From the NCBI GenBank assembly GCA_035938265.1, contig DASZHA010000073.1, forward strand, positions 1 through 57,303: DNA of 57,303 bases, in the 5' to 3' direction. Under the pieces are notes generated by a model. That model searched no databases, was not told the origin of the DNA, and saw only the letters and a list, made by a program, of their open reading frames with translations. This document shows positions 41,044 through 51,500 of the stretch, one piece after another; the first letter of the stretch is position 1, and each line of letters begins with the position of its first letter. The DNA comes from DASZHA01 sp035938265. Lineage in GTDB: Bacteria > Chloroflexota > Dormibacteria > DASZGP01. A program made the translations under genes and the position numbers.

Positions 41044-44000
41044 TCAGCTGATGGCCGCCAGGGCCCCCCGGGCTATCTCAGCGTGCTTGACTGCGCCCGC
41101 CTTGTCCGCGATCGCAATCGCCTCCTTCAGCAGGCTGCGAGCGTGCTCGTGGTCCCCGGCACCATCTCGTCTTCGCAGCATGTCGGCATAGTAGCGGCGG
41201 GTATCGATGTCGTCGCCGAATCGCGGGTATTCGGCCAGGTATTCGAGCGCCTCCCGGAAGTGTCCCTCGGCCGCATCCCAGTCCTGGCCGGCCGCCGCCG
41301 CGATGCCGGCGGCCAGGAACGTCGTCCGACCGTAGATCGTTTTCGCACCCTGGTCCAAGGCTTCCACCACCAGCGGGTAGAGCTTTTGCGCCTCCTCGGG
41401 CTGGCCCAGGACGACCTGGGCTTCGATCGAGAGCAAGAGAACGCCCCATGCGCCCAGCGGGCTGGGCCGACCGGGCTGCGGCAGCTCCGTCTCGACCGCG
41501 TGAAGTAGCTCGATTGCCTCAGCAGCCTTGCCCCGGTATGCCAGCACGTGTGCCAGGAGGCCAGTGAACACGGCGTTCCAAACCCATGGCTGACCGCGGT
41601 TGACCTCCTCGATAGCCATCCTGTAGTGCTGCTCCGCCGCCTCCAGGTCGCCCATCCAGAAGTCGCCCAATCCCTGCCACGCGTAGGCGTCCTTCAGCCA
41701 CTCGCCTTCCAGCTCTACACAGCTGGCCAGGTCGTCGTCACCAAATTTCCTTAGGTCCTCCGCCCGCCCAGCGGCGTGTGTGAAGTAGCGGACGCGGCGG
41801 GAGAGGTTGAGCGCTTGAATGTGACCTATCCGCGGGGCAAGCTCGTCGAGCTCGTCGAGGATGCGGTCCACGTCCTCGACCTCACCCAGCATGCTGTGCG
41901 AGAAGGCGATGAAGGTTCCAGCGTCCACCAGGGCCCAGAGGCGGCCGCCCTCCCGCCCTTGTTGGAGTGCGCGTTCACCCAGCTCGACAGCGTCGCGCAG
42001 CTGCATGTGACCCCACTTGTGGATCGCCCGTACGCCCAGGGCATAGCCGACGGCATCGCTGCCCATCTCATTGGCCAGCTCCAGGGCCTCGTTGGTCATG
42101 CTCTCACCGGCGTCGTAGTTCCCGGCGAGGCTGACGATCAGGCCGCTGATCGCCAAGAGGCCCACGCGGTTCTCGGACCGGGTGTCACCCAGCGCGGTGA
42201 GGCCGCGGCCCGCGGCGAGGAGACTGTCCTCCCAACGCCAGGCCCAGCCGAAGGCCAGCGCCATGTCGTAGGACAGCACGGCGACCTCCTCGACGTCACC
42301 GAGCTCCTCGTAGATGTCGATGGCCTCGGACAGCGCGGTCCGGCTCTTGTCCCAGCGTCCCAGGGTTCGGTTGGCCGCACCCAGCCCGGCCAGGATGCGC
42401 GCGCGGCCGGCCCTGTCCTCGGCGCTGACCACGTCGAGGGCGGTCTCGAACAGGCGCAAGGCCTCATTGAAGGCTGTCGCCGCCAGCGCCCGCTCGCCGG
42501 CGATGGCCATGTAGCGGGCCGCCTTCTCGGGGTCGGCCGCAAGCCCGGCCTCGACCAGGTGAAAGGCGATCTCGGACGCCCGGGCCTCGACGTTGTCGGC
42601 GTCGGTCCGCTCGATGGCGTCGGCCACGGCCTGGTGCAGCCGCTGGCGCTTCAGGGTCGACAGCTCACCCAGGAGCGTCTGTCGGATCAACTCGTGGGCA
42701 AAGGTGAAGGCGACGTCGCGTCCGTCGGCGGTCGAGGTCAGCAACTGGGCTCGCTCGGCCTGGTCCAGGGCCTCGAACAGGGCGTCTTCGCTGATCCCGG
42801 TCTCCATCCCGGCCAAGAGGGAGAAGCTGAAGGCGCGGCCAATCACCGCCGCCGAGGCCATTGCCTGCCGGGTGGCGTCGTCCAACCGCTCGAGACGGCG
42901 ACCGACCACCAGGCGGATGCTCTCGGGGACGTCGACCTCGCCGATGGCGAGCCCCGCCCGCCAGCCACCGGACTCGTCGAAGAGCTCGCCCGACTCGGCC
43001 AGGTGGCGGTAGACCTCCTCGACGAAGAAGGGGTTGCCCTCGGTCTCCTCGAAGATCACGTCGACCAGGCTCGGGGGCGGCGCAGCGCCGCCGAGGGCGG
43101 CCAGCATCGCTGCCACCCCGGTGGCGTCAAGGCGTTTGAGCGCCATGCGCCGCACCAATCGCTGGCGGTGGAGCGCGTCCAGGGTGCGGGCCAGGGGACG
43201 CCCCAGCTCCAGCTCGACATCCCGGTACGTCCCCAGGATCACCAGCGGGATGCCGGCCACCCGCTGGGCGATGTGCTCGAAAAGCAGCAATGACGCCTCG
43301 TCGGCCCAGTGGATGTCGTCGAGGAGAACGCAGACCGGCTGCGTGCCGGCCGCCCGTCCGATGAACTCGAAGATGCTGTTGAACAGATATCGCCGCTCCT
43401 GCTCCGGCGGCAGGTCCATGGGCTCGGCGATGTCGTCGAAGCGGCGGCGCAGCTCGGGCATCAGCCGGGCCACCTCGGGGGCGGCGTCGCCCAGGTCCCG
43501 TCGCAGGACGTCTGAGGGCAGCTTGGCCGCCGCCATCTCGACGATCTCGATGAACGGCTGATAGGGCGGCGTTCCCTCGCTCTCATAGCAGCGTCCGGTG
43601 AACGTCCGGAAGCCGCGACGGTCGGCCTCGGCGAGGACCTCCGTGGCCAGGCGGGTCTTGCCCACGCCCGGCTCACCGCCGATCAGCACCACGCTGGACT
43701 GGCCCTGGAGGGCGGCGTCGAGGGTGCTGAAGAGCTCGGCCCTCTCGGAGTCTCGCGCCACCAGCGGGGTGCGGTCGGGCGCCGCCGCGGCAACCGGGGC
43801 GGCAGCGTGCGCGTGGTCGTCGGGCCAGGTCAGCTGGAACAGTTGCCAGCGCTCGTCGAAACCCTTGAGGCGGAAGCGGCCACGGTCGACGAAGTCGACC
43901 TCCGGGACCTTGCCGGCCAGCTGCTTGACCACGCCGGCGACCAGCACCTCGCCACCCTTGGCCTTGGCGGCCACGCGGGCGGCGGCGTTGACCGCGGCGC

Positions 44001-44331
44001 CGAAAAGATCGCCGTCCTCCTCGCTGACCTCGCCGCTGTTGAGGCCGATGCGGACCTGCACCTGGTCGACGGGGTGCTCGTGGTTGTAGTCGTGGATGGC
44101 TCGCTGGATGCCGACGGCGCACTGCACCGCGCGTCGGGCCGAGCCGAACGCGACCATGAAGCCGTCGCCGAGGGCTTTGACCTCGCGACCGCTGTGGGCC
44201 TCAACCTGCTGCCGCACCACGTCCTCCTGGGCGCGGAGGATCAATCGGGCGGCGTCATCTCCACGGCTGGTGCGGAGCTCGGTGGAGCCCTGGACGTCGG
44301 TGAAGAGGACCGTGACGGTCCCCTCAAGCAC
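41044..44331 (-). CDS. Class III cyclase / AAA-type ATPase / TPR regulator (active-type cyclase)
   Basis: 1095 residues. Residues 1-170: complete class III cyclase domain with metal Asp D12 (LFTDVQGST), K52 and D56 (VKALGDGFMVAF), RIGLNSGEV, and N115/R119 (AAVNAAARVAA), so catalysis is expected. Then a STAND/AAA ATPase: Walker A IGGEPGVGKTRLATEVLAEA, Walker B CVLLDDIHWADEAS, LGTYRDVELELGRPL. The C-terminal ~500 residues are TPR-like repeats. Such proteins may link a protein or metabolite signal to cAMP output. Start is GTG at 44331. Divergent from the K+ channel gene. Same architecture as the protein at 48525. Confidence 0.88.
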   Translation of the reverse strand: MLEGTVTVLFTDVQGSTELRTSRGDDAARLILRAQEDVVRQQVEAHSGREVKALGDGFMVAFGSARRAVQCAVGIQRAIHDYNHEHPVDQVQVRIGLNSGEVSEEDGDLFGAAVNAAARVAAKAKGGEVLVAGVVKQLAGKVPEVDFVDRGRFRLKGFDERWQLFQLTWPDDHAHAAAPVAAAAPDRTPLVARDSERAELFSTLDAALQGQSSVVLIGGEPGVGKTRLATEVLAEADRRGFRTFTGRCYESEGTPPYQPFIEIVEMAAAKLPSDVLRRDLGDAAPEVARLMPELRRRFDDIAEPMDLPPEQERRYLFNSIFEFIGRAAGTQPVCVLLDDIHWADEASLLLFEHIAQRVAGIPLVILGTYRDVELELGRPLARTLDALHRQRLVRRMALKRLDATGVAAMLAALGGAAPPPSLVDVIFEETEGNPFFVEEVYRHLAESGELFDESGGWRAGLAIGEVDVPESIRLVVGRRLERLDDATRQAMASAAVIGRAFSFSLLAGMETGISEDALFEALDQAERAQLLTSTADGRDVAFTFAHELIRQTLLGELSTLKRQRLHQAVADAIERTDADNVEARASEIAFHLVEAGLAADPEKAARYMAIAGERALAATAFNEALRLFETALDVVSAEDRAGRARILAGLGAANRTLGRWDKSRTALSEAIDIYEELGDVEEVAVLSYDMALAFGWAWRWEDSLLAAGRGLTALGDTRSENRVGLLAISGLIVSLAGNYDAGESMTNEALELANEMGSDAVGYALGVRAIHKWGHMQLRDAVELGERALQQGREGGRLWALVDAGTFIAFSHSMLGEVEDVDRILDELDELAPRIGHIQALNLSRRVRYFTHAAGRAEDLRKFGDDDLASCVELEGEWLKDAYAWQGLGDFWMGDLEAAEQHYRMAIEEVNRGQPWVWNAVFTGLLAHVLAYRGKAAEAIELLHAVETELPQPGRPSPLGAWGVLLLSIEAQVVLGQPEEAQKLYPLVVEALDQGAKTIYGRTTFLAAGIAAAAGQDWDAAEGHFREALEYLAEYPRFGDDIDTRRYYADMLRRRDGAGDHEHARSLLKEAIAIADKAGAVKHAEIARGALAAIS

Positions 44332-44391
44332 TTCCTCAGCCCTTGCCAGTGGATGTTCCTCCCTGCAGTTCTGAGATTATTCTCGCCACAG

Positions 44392-46074
44392 ATGACCGCC
44401 ACCGCAGCGCAACAGACCCGCGACGACAAGCCGCCGGTCGTCGCCGCCGCGGAGGCAGCGCCCGAGAAGCCCGCGGAGGCCTATGGGGGCGAGGGGCACA
44501 CCATCGTCTGCGGCCTGGAGCGCCTCGGCCTGCGCACCACCGAAGAGCTGCGCGGCCTGGGCGAGGAGGTCACCGTCCTGGTCACCGCCCCCGACAGGAC
44601 ATTCGCCGACCACGCCCGCACGGCCGGCGCGGTGGTGCTGGAGGGCAGCTCCCAGGAGGAGGACGACCTCGTCGCGGCCGGTGTCAAGACCGCCCGCTGC
44701 CTGGTGCTGACCGAGGACTCCGACCTCGGCAACCTGCATGCCGCCCTGCTGGCACAGGAGATGAACCCGGGGCTTCGGGTGGTGATCCGGATCTTCAACT
44801 CGGAGCTGGCGCGGCGGGCCTCGGCGCTGCTGACCGACATCGACGTCCTCAGCCTCTCGGCGCTGTCGGCCCCAACCCTGGCGGCCGAGGCCCTGGGCGA
44901 GAAGAGCGGCGACACGGTCATGATCTGGGGCCGGCGCGTCGTGCTCCGCGAGGAGCCCTCTGAGGAGGAGGCGGTGCTGGCCGCGCTGGACGAGAAGGTT
45001 CTGCTCGAAGACGCCGGCGAGGCGCTGGAAGGCTCCAGGGAGGACTGGGAGCGCTCACGGCGGGTCCGCGTCGTCATCCGGGGTTTGCGCACGTTCTTCG
45101 ACCGCCGCCTGGCGGCTGTCCTGGTGGTGGTCGCGTTGCTGGCGACGATCAGCGCCCTGGTCTTCAGCCGCTTCGCTGGCTTCACCCTGGTCGATGCCAT
45201 CTACTTCACTTTCACCACCGTGACCACCGTCGGGTATGGCGACCTCAACCTGGTTTCGTCGCCCGACCTGCTCAAGCTCTACGACGTCGGCCTGATGCTC
45301 TTCGGCGCGCTGTCGTTGGCGGCGCTCTACGCCCTTGTCACCGACGCCATCGTCGGCGCCCGGCTGGCCGCGGCGCTGGGCGTGCCCCACGGCAAGATCA
45401 AGAACCACGTCGTCGTCTGCGGGCTCGGCAACGTCGGCTTCCGCACCGTCGAGCACCTCGTCTACCACAAGATCAAGGTCGCGGCGGTGGACCTGTCGGA
45501 CCGCGGGCGCTTCGTCCAGCTGCTGCGCCACATGGGGGTGCCAGTGCTGACCGGTGACGCGCTCTTGCCCGACAACCTCCGGCTGCTGTGCGTCGACAAG
45601 GCCCGCGCGGTGATCGCCACCACCAACGACGACGTCACCAACCTGGAGATGATGATCGCCTCCCGGGAGCTCAACCATGGCGTGCGCCTGGTGGCCCGGG
45701 TGTTCGACGCCAAGCTGGCCGAGCGCGCCGAGAAGCGCTTTGAGATCCATGCTTGCCGTTCCGTCTCGGCGCTCTCGGCGCCGTTCTTCGCGGGATCGGC
45801 GCTGGGCTCCGACGTCAACACCGTCATCCGGCGGGGGGGCCGCGTGTGGCTGCTAGCCGAGGCCACCGTGGCGACGGGATCAAAGGCGGATGGCATGAAG
45901 GTGTCGGACCTGGAGGAGGGCGGCCACATCCACCTGATCGCGGTCCGCGACAGCGCCACGGCGTCCTGGAAGCCGGAGAAGGAGCGCGTGCTGGCGGCCG
46001 GCCACGAGATCCTGGTGGTGGCCCACCGCGACGGCCTGCTGAAGTTGCGGGAGGTCAGTAGCGGCCCCTCCTGA
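44392..46074 (+). CDS. Two-TM potassium channel with N- and C-terminal RCK domains
   Basis: 560 residues. An RCK/TrkA-N domain at the N-terminus (HTIVCGLERLGLRTTEELRG, GAVVLEGSSQEEDDLVAAGV), then TM1 (LAAVLVVVALLATISALVFS), pore loop TFTTVTTVGYGDLN with selectivity filter TVGYG (279-283), TM2, and a second RCK with KNHVVVCGLGNVGFRTVEHL and TGDALLPDNLRLLCVDKARA plus a TrkA-C end. In MthK-like channels the RCK follows the pore only; an extra RCK in front gives four RCKs more per tetramer. GLGNVGFRT suggests nucleotide binding. Start: ATG at 44392. Confidence 0.88.
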   Translation: MTATAAQQTRDDKPPVVAAAEAAPEKPAEAYGGEGHTIVCGLERLGLRTTEELRGLGEEVTVLVTAPDRTFADHARTAGAVVLEGSSQEEDDLVAAGVKTARCLVLTEDSDLGNLHAALLAQEMNPGLRVVIRIFNSELARRASALLTDIDVLSLSALSAPTLAAEALGEKSGDTVMIWGRRVVLREEPSEEEAVLAALDEKVLLEDAGEALEGSREDWERSRRVRVVIRGLRTFFDRRLAAVLVVVALLATISALVFSRFAGFTLVDAIYFTFTTVTTVGYGDLNLVSSPDLLKLYDVGLMLFGALSLAALYALVTDAIVGARLAAALGVPHGKIKNHVVVCGLGNVGFRTVEHLVYHKIKVAAVDLSDRGRFVQLLRHMGVPVLTGDALLPDNLRLLCVDKARAVIATTNDDVTNLEMMIASRELNHGVRLVARVFDAKLAERAEKRFEIHACRSVSALSAPFFAGSALGSDVNTVIRRGGRVWLLAEATVATGSKADGMKVSDLEEGGHIHLIAVRDSATASWKPEKERVLAAGHEILVVAHRDGLLKLREVSSGPS

Positions 46075-46078
46075 GAGT

Positions 46079-46774
46079 CTAAAGCGGCTTCTTGGTCGGA
46101 ACCCCGACCCTTCGCGGGTACTCTGCGCGGGTATCCCGCACCTTGGCGACGATCACCACCCCGCCGACCTCGCCACTGATCCGACCCCCCAGGTGACCCA
46201 GGGCGCGACCCGCGGCCTTCCAGTCCGCCATCCGGGCCTGGGCCAGGAGCACCCCGCCATTGCGCACCAGCGGGAGGCAGTATTCGGCAGCCACCGGCGC
46301 CTTGGCTGCCGCCCGCGTCACGGCGACGTCGTACGTCTCGCGGTGCTCGGGGTCCCGACCTACCTCCTCGGCGCGCCGCGCTTCCACCGTCACGTCTTCG
46401 AGGGACATCTCGGCTACTACGTCCTCAAGGAACTCGGCCTTGCGCAGGTCGCTTTCGATCAGCGTCAGGCGCAGCCCGGGGAGCGCCAGCTTGAGGGGGA
46501 TACCCGGCAGGCCGGCACCGCTGCCGACGTCGACGACCCGCTCCGTCCCCTCGAAATCGTGGGCATCGAGCAACGCCAGCGACGCCAGGATCAGTCGCTC
46601 CCAGGCCATCGCGGGGTCGCGGATCGCCGTCAGGTTGGTGGTCTGGTTGCGCTCCAGCACCCGGTCGAGGTAGCGGTGAAGGGCTTCGTCGAGCGCCTCG
46701 CGCGAAGGCGGGTCGGGGATCAGCTGGGGAAGGGGCTCGGGCCGAAGCCTAAGAAGAGGAGCTTGGAGAGCCAA
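46079..46774 (-). CDS. rsmG: 16S rRNA (guanine527-N7)-methyltransferase
   Basis: About 231 residues. RYLDRVLERNQTTNLTAIRD, SAM motif VVDVGSGAGLPGIPLKLALP, LIESDLRKAEFLEDVVAEMS, and TRAAAKAPVAAEYCLPLVRN are RsmG signatures. It methylates G527 of 16S rRNA with SAM. The start is unclear: TTG at 46774 would overlap the DUF2752 gene by 55 nt, and a CTG at 46723 overlaps its stop; no ATG or GTG fits well. In many bacteria rsmG lies by parA/parB, here it does not. Confidence 0.88.
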   Translation of the reverse strand: MALQAPLLRLRPEPLPQLIPDPPSREALDEALHRYLDRVLERNQTTNLTAIRDPAMAWERLILASLALLDAHDFEGTERVVDVGSGAGLPGIPLKLALPGLRLTLIESDLRKAEFLEDVVAEMSLEDVTVEARRAEEVGRDPEHRETYDVAVTRAAAKAPVAAEYCLPLVRNGGVLLAQARMADWKAAGRALGHLGGRISGEVGGVVIVAKVRDTRAEYPRRVGVPTKKPL

Positions 46775-47184
46775 TTGAGCCCGAGGATGACCAGCAGGCT
46801 GATGTAGAAGGCCTGCTCCAGGCGCCAAGGCACCACCAATTTCAGGCGCTTGCCCGTGGCGATCGCCCACGCGCAGTAGACAACGGCGGCGACCAGGGCG
46901 AGGAACATGATCGGGCCGATCGGGAACACCTGGAAGGCGGCGCCCAGCTGGCCATGGGCGGTCCAGACGAAGCTCCTTGTCGCACCGCAGAACGGGCACG
47001 GCTGCCCGGTGATGGTGTGAAAGATGCAGGGCGGGATGGGGGTGATGCCCTGGTTCCAGAAGATCGGCATCACCGCCGATGCTCCCAACACGCCCAGACC
47101 GCCGGCGAGGACCAGCGGCTCCTTGCCCTTGAGCCGGTCTGATTCGACCAGCACAACCCTTGACCCTGCGACCGCGACTGCCAT
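46720..47184 (-). CDS. DUF2752 membrane protein
   Basis: 154 residues. The hallmark of DUF2752 is present: IFHTITGQPCPFCGATRSF, with CPxCGxTR between TM helices. Helices: PLVLAGGLGVLGASAVMPIF, FPIGPIMFLALVAAVVYCAW, FYISLLVILGLNWLSKLLFL. Function of the family is unknown; the Cys pair may bind metal or act in redox chemistry. ATG at 47184; divergent from lysA by 51 bp. Confidence 0.85.
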   Translation of the reverse strand: MAVAVAGSRVVLVESDRLKGKEPLVLAGGLGVLGASAVMPIFWNQGITPIPPCIFHTITGQPCPFCGATRSFVWTAHGQLGAAFQVFPIGPIMFLALVAAVVYCAWAIATGKRLKLVVPWRLEQAFYISLLVILGLNWLSKLLFLGFGPSPFPS

Positions 47185-47235
47185 CGTCAGATCAGGATAG
47201 CGCCCTCGTTGGGCCACCTTAGAATTCAACGCCAA

Positions 47236-48528
47236 ATGCTCTTTCCGGACACCTACGAGGTCAACGCCGCCGGCCATATGTCTGTCGGCGGGTGCGACCT
47301 CACCGAGCTGGCGGCGGAGTTCGAGACGCCGCTCTACGTCTACGACGAGGCCACCCTCCGGGGCCGGATCGCCGAGTACCGCGACAGCCTCCGCGCCGCC
47401 TACCCCGGCGAGAGCACGGTGCTCTACGCGGGCAAGGCCTTCCTGACCATGGAGATTGCCCGCCTGGTGGCGGAGGAGGGTGCCGGCCTGGACCTGGTCT
47501 CGGGCGGCGAGCTGTACCTGGCGCAAAAGGCCGGGTTCCCGATGGATCGTGTCTCCTTCCCCGGCAACAACAAGTCGCGCGAGGAGGTCGAGATGGCCGC
47601 GACGATGGGCATCGGCGCCCTGGTGGTGGACTCCCTCCACGAGATCGACCTGGTCCGCCAGCTACCCGCCGGCACGCGCGTGCGCACCACGCTCCGGGTA
47701 AGCCCGGGGATCAAGCCGGACACCCACTCCTTTATATCCACCGGGCAGCTGGACTCCAAGTTCGGCTTCCCGTTGGAGACGGGCCAGGCGCTGGAGACCC
47801 TGAAGGCCCTCCTCGACGTACCCGCGGCCGACGTCCAGGGTGTCCACTCCCACATCGGCAGCCAAATCTTCGACCTCAGCGGCTTTGTGGCCGCTGCCGA
47901 GAAGGTCCTCGACTTCCTGCTCACCGCCCGGGATGGAATCGGCTTCAAGGCCGCCGAGCTGAGCCTCGGCGGCGGGCTGGGCATCGCCTACACCCGGGCC
48001 GACCGGCCCCCGTCGCCGGCCGAGTTCGCCCGCGTCCTCGCCGACACCGTCAATGAGGGCGCCAGCCAGCGAGGCCTCGACCTGCCGCGACTGCTGATCG
48101 AGCCCGGCCGCTCCATCGCCGGGCCGGCGGGCATGGCGCTGTATACCGTCGGCGCGATCAAGGAGATCCCCGGGGTGCGAACGTACGTCGCCGTCGACGG
48201 CGGCATGGGCGACAACATCCGGCCCAAGCTATACGACGCCGTCTACGAGGCGTTTAAGGCTGACGCCCCCGACGCCGAGGCCACCGAGACGGTGACCATC
48301 GCCGGTCGCTATTGCGAGTCGACCGACATCCTGGTCAAGGACATCCAGATGCCCCCCCTCCAGCCTGGCGACATTATCGCCATGCCGGCGGCCGGCGCAT
48401 ACTCGCTGGCGATGGCCAGCAACTACAACTACAACCGGCGGCCCGCGGTGGTGATAGTGCGTGACGGCAAGGCGCGCCTGATCCGGCGCCGCGAGACGTA
48501 CGAGGACCTGCTCGCCACCGAAACATGA
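47236..48528 (+). CDS. lysA: Diaminopimelate decarboxylase
   Basis: 430 residues, fold-type III PLP enzyme. PLYVYDEATLRGRIAEYRDS, PLP lysine in VLYAGKAFLTMEIAR, GLDLVSGGELYLAQKAGFP, HSHIGSQIFDLSGF, ELSLGGGLGIAYTR, LIEPGRSIAGPAG, substrate Cys loop GRYCESTDILVKDIQMP and AAGAYSLAMASNYNYNRRPA. It makes L-lysine from meso-diaminopimelate, the last step of lysine synthesis, linking to murE. ATG at 47236. Stop overlaps the start of the next large regulator gene (ATGA). Confidence 0.95.
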   Translation: MLFPDTYEVNAAGHMSVGGCDLTELAAEFETPLYVYDEATLRGRIAEYRDSLRAAYPGESTVLYAGKAFLTMEIARLVAEEGAGLDLVSGGELYLAQKAGFPMDRVSFPGNNKSREEVEMAATMGIGALVVDSLHEIDLVRQLPAGTRVRTTLRVSPGIKPDTHSFISTGQLDSKFGFPLETGQALETLKALLDVPAADVQGVHSHIGSQIFDLSGFVAAAEKVLDFLLTARDGIGFKAAELSLGGGLGIAYTRADRPPSPAEFARVLADTVNEGASQRGLDLPRLLIEPGRSIAGPAGMALYTVGAIKEIPGVRTYVAVDGGMGDNIRPKLYDAVYEAFKADAPDAEATETVTIAGRYCESTDILVKDIQMPPLQPGDIIAMPAAGAYSLAMASNYNYNRRPAVVIVRDGKARLIRRRETYEDLLATET

Positions 48529-51500
48529 GCCGATCGGGGGGGGACAAGGGGGTAACCGTTACCCTGCTTTACGCGGACCTGGCCGGACCGCAGGAAACGC
48601 CGACAGCTTCCTCAGAGGACGCGGGCTTATTGGCGGAGGAGACGCGGCGGGCGCACTACCGCATCGTCCGCGATGCCGCCACGGGGCAGCAGGCCCGCAA
48701 CCTGGGGGAGGGTTTCATCGTCGTCTTCGATGACGCTGCCGACGCCATGCGCTGCGCCATCGAGGTGCAAGGTGGCGCCGACGCCTACAACCTCACCCAC
48801 GATGGCGCCATGGCGGCGCGAGTCGGCCTCAACGCCGGGCCGCCGATCAACGACGAGGAGGACTTCTTCAGCACCCCGGTGATGGTGGTGCGGCGACTGT
48901 GCGAAGCGGCAGCCCCCGGACAGGTGCTGGCGTCGGAGAACGTAACCGAGCTGGCCCAGGGCGGCGATGGCTTCCGTTTCGCCGACCTCGGCGAGATCGA
49001 GCTCCGGGGTCTCACCCGCCCGCTGCGGGCATTCGCCGTCAGCCCGGCCGCGGAGGCGGTGGCGCGCGAGCCCGTGGCGACCGGCTTTCGTGCCCCCAGT
49101 CCTGAGACATTCGTCGGGCGTGAAGCCGACTTGGGGCAGCTGGGCGACCTCTGGTCCGGGGCCGAGGGCGGCAAGCGACGGCTGGTGCTGGTCTCCGGTG
49201 AGCCGGGGATGGGCAAGACAGCGCTGGCGATGCGGCTGGCCGAGCAGGTGCAGGCGTCCGGCGGGGCGGTCCTCTACGGTCGCTGCGACCAGGCCGCGCT
49301 GGTCCCCTTCGCGCCCTTCGCCGAGGCCATCCGGGCCTACATCGCCGGGTGCAGCGACCTGGAGCTGGCCAAGGAGGTGGCGCCGGTGGGGTCCGAGCTG
49401 TCGCGACTGCTGCCCGAGCTGCCGGAGCGGCTGCCCCAGGTCGGCCCACCGCCACAGCTGAGTCCCGAGGAGGCTCGCTACCGCCTGTTCGATGCCGTGC
49501 GCAAGTTGCTGGCCGCGATCGCCGCCGATCGAGCCCTGTTGCTGGTGCTGGACGACCTCCACTGGTGCGACCGCGGCTCGCTGCTGCTCTTCGGCTTCAT
49601 CACGCGCGAGCTGCCAACCGCGCGGCTGATGATCCTCGGCACCTACCGCGACAACGAGGTCGACCGCCGCCACCCGCTGGCCGCCGCCATCGCCAATGTC
49701 CGTCGCGACGCCGAGGTCAACCGGGTCCACCTCGGCGGTCTCAGCCTCGGCGACCTTGAAGCCTTGGTCGAGGAGGAATCAGGGCACGGCCTCGACGACG
49801 TCGCCCGGACCGCCGTCGCCGCGGTGCAGACCGCCACCGGCGGCCATCCCCTCTACGTGCGCGAGGTGCTGCGACACCTCGGCGCCGAGGGCCGGCTGCG
49901 CTACGAGGACGGGCATTGGTCGAGCGACGTCCGGGCGCCAGAGGACATCGGCGTGCCGGAGGGCGTCCAGGAGGCAATTCGGACCCGGCTGGCGCACATG
50001 TCTACCGACTGCGGCGCCACCCTGCCCATGGCCGCGGTCATCGGCAGGGACTTCAGCGTCGCCACCCTGGAAGCCATCGCGGGGCTCCAGGAGGAGCGGC
50101 TGATCGACGTCCTCGAAGAGGCGGTCGAAGGCCACCTCATCGAGGAGAGCGCCGATGTGCTGGGAGCGTTCCGCTTCGCCCACGCCCTGATTCGCGACAC
50201 CCTCTACGACAGCCTCACCCAGGTCAGACGCGCAGCCCTGCACCGCAGCATCGCCGCCAGCCTGGAGGCCGAGCTCGCCTCCGGCGCAGCCCGCCCCGGC
50301 AGCGCGGCGCAGGTGGCCCACCACCTGCTGGCCTCGGCATCAGCCGGAGCGGAGGCCAAGACGGCGCACTTTCTCGAGCTGGCCGGCGACGACGCCCGCG
50401 ACGCCACCGCCTACGAGGAGGCGTTGCGCTTCTACGAGCAGGCGCTGGAGGTGGTCGGTGACATTGACGACCCGGCTCGCACCCAGCTGATGTACCAGTT
50501 GGGGCTGGCACAACGAAACCTGGGCGACTGGGAGCCGGCCCTGGCCACCTGGCGCGAGGCCATGGACGCGGCCCGGCGCGCGGCGGACACCGAGCTCACG
50601 GGTCGGATCGCGTGGTCGATCGCCAACCAGTTCGTCTGGGCCGGCCGCTACCCCGAGTGCATCGAGATCGCGGGGATGGGCCTCAACGCCCTGGGCGAGG
50701 CCGAAACCGCCGACCGCGGCCACCTGCTCGCCTGCCTGGGCAGCGTCTTCAGCCTGGGCGGCAGCTACGCCATCGGCGAGGAAATGACCGGCGCCGCCCT
50801 GGACATGGCCGACCGGCTCAGCGACCAGGCCTTCCTGGGGCACGCCCTCACCTTCCGCTGCGCCCACCACATCGCCTTCTGGCAGTTCGACGCCGCCGTA
50901 GCCCTGGCGGTCCAGGCAGAACGCCTCAACCGCGCCGAGAACGACCAGTGGAGCCTGGCCAACAACCTGGGCCTGCAGTACTTCACCAGCATCATGGGCG
51001 GGCGTTTTGACGACGCCGCCCGCGTCGGCGCCGAGCTGCGGCCGGCCGACCACATCAAGCACCACGGTGCTCACCTGCTCCTGGTCCGCGGCGACATCGC
51101 CAGGGCGTCCATGAACGGCGACCTCGATGGAATCCAGCAGCTGGCCCGGCGCGAGATCGAGGTCTGCGAGGAGGCGGGCTTCACGTGGACGGACACCCCG
51201 CACGTCTCGCTGGCGCACGCCGCCTTCTGGCGCGGCGACTGGGAGACGGCGCTCGAGGAGGTCAAGATCGCCGAGTCCATGGAGCAGCCGAGCTTCGCGG
51301 CGGGGCAGGCGGGTGGCGCCAGGTTCCGCCTGCTGGCCTACATGGACCGCCGCGACGAAGCGATGGAGCTGCACCGCAGCCTGCGCCATGACATCGCCGA
51401 GCCTGACCAGCCCAACGCCGCCGGCCGCTGGGTGGCGCTGCAACGGGTCGTCGAGGGCTTCTGGGGCTTGGGCATGTACGAGGAGGCCGCCGAGCTGCTC

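Noticed and set aside
41776..43293. 505-residue frame opposite the large cyclase-ATPase protein
   Set aside because: Antisense mirror of a strongly supported gene; no motif, repetitive composition.
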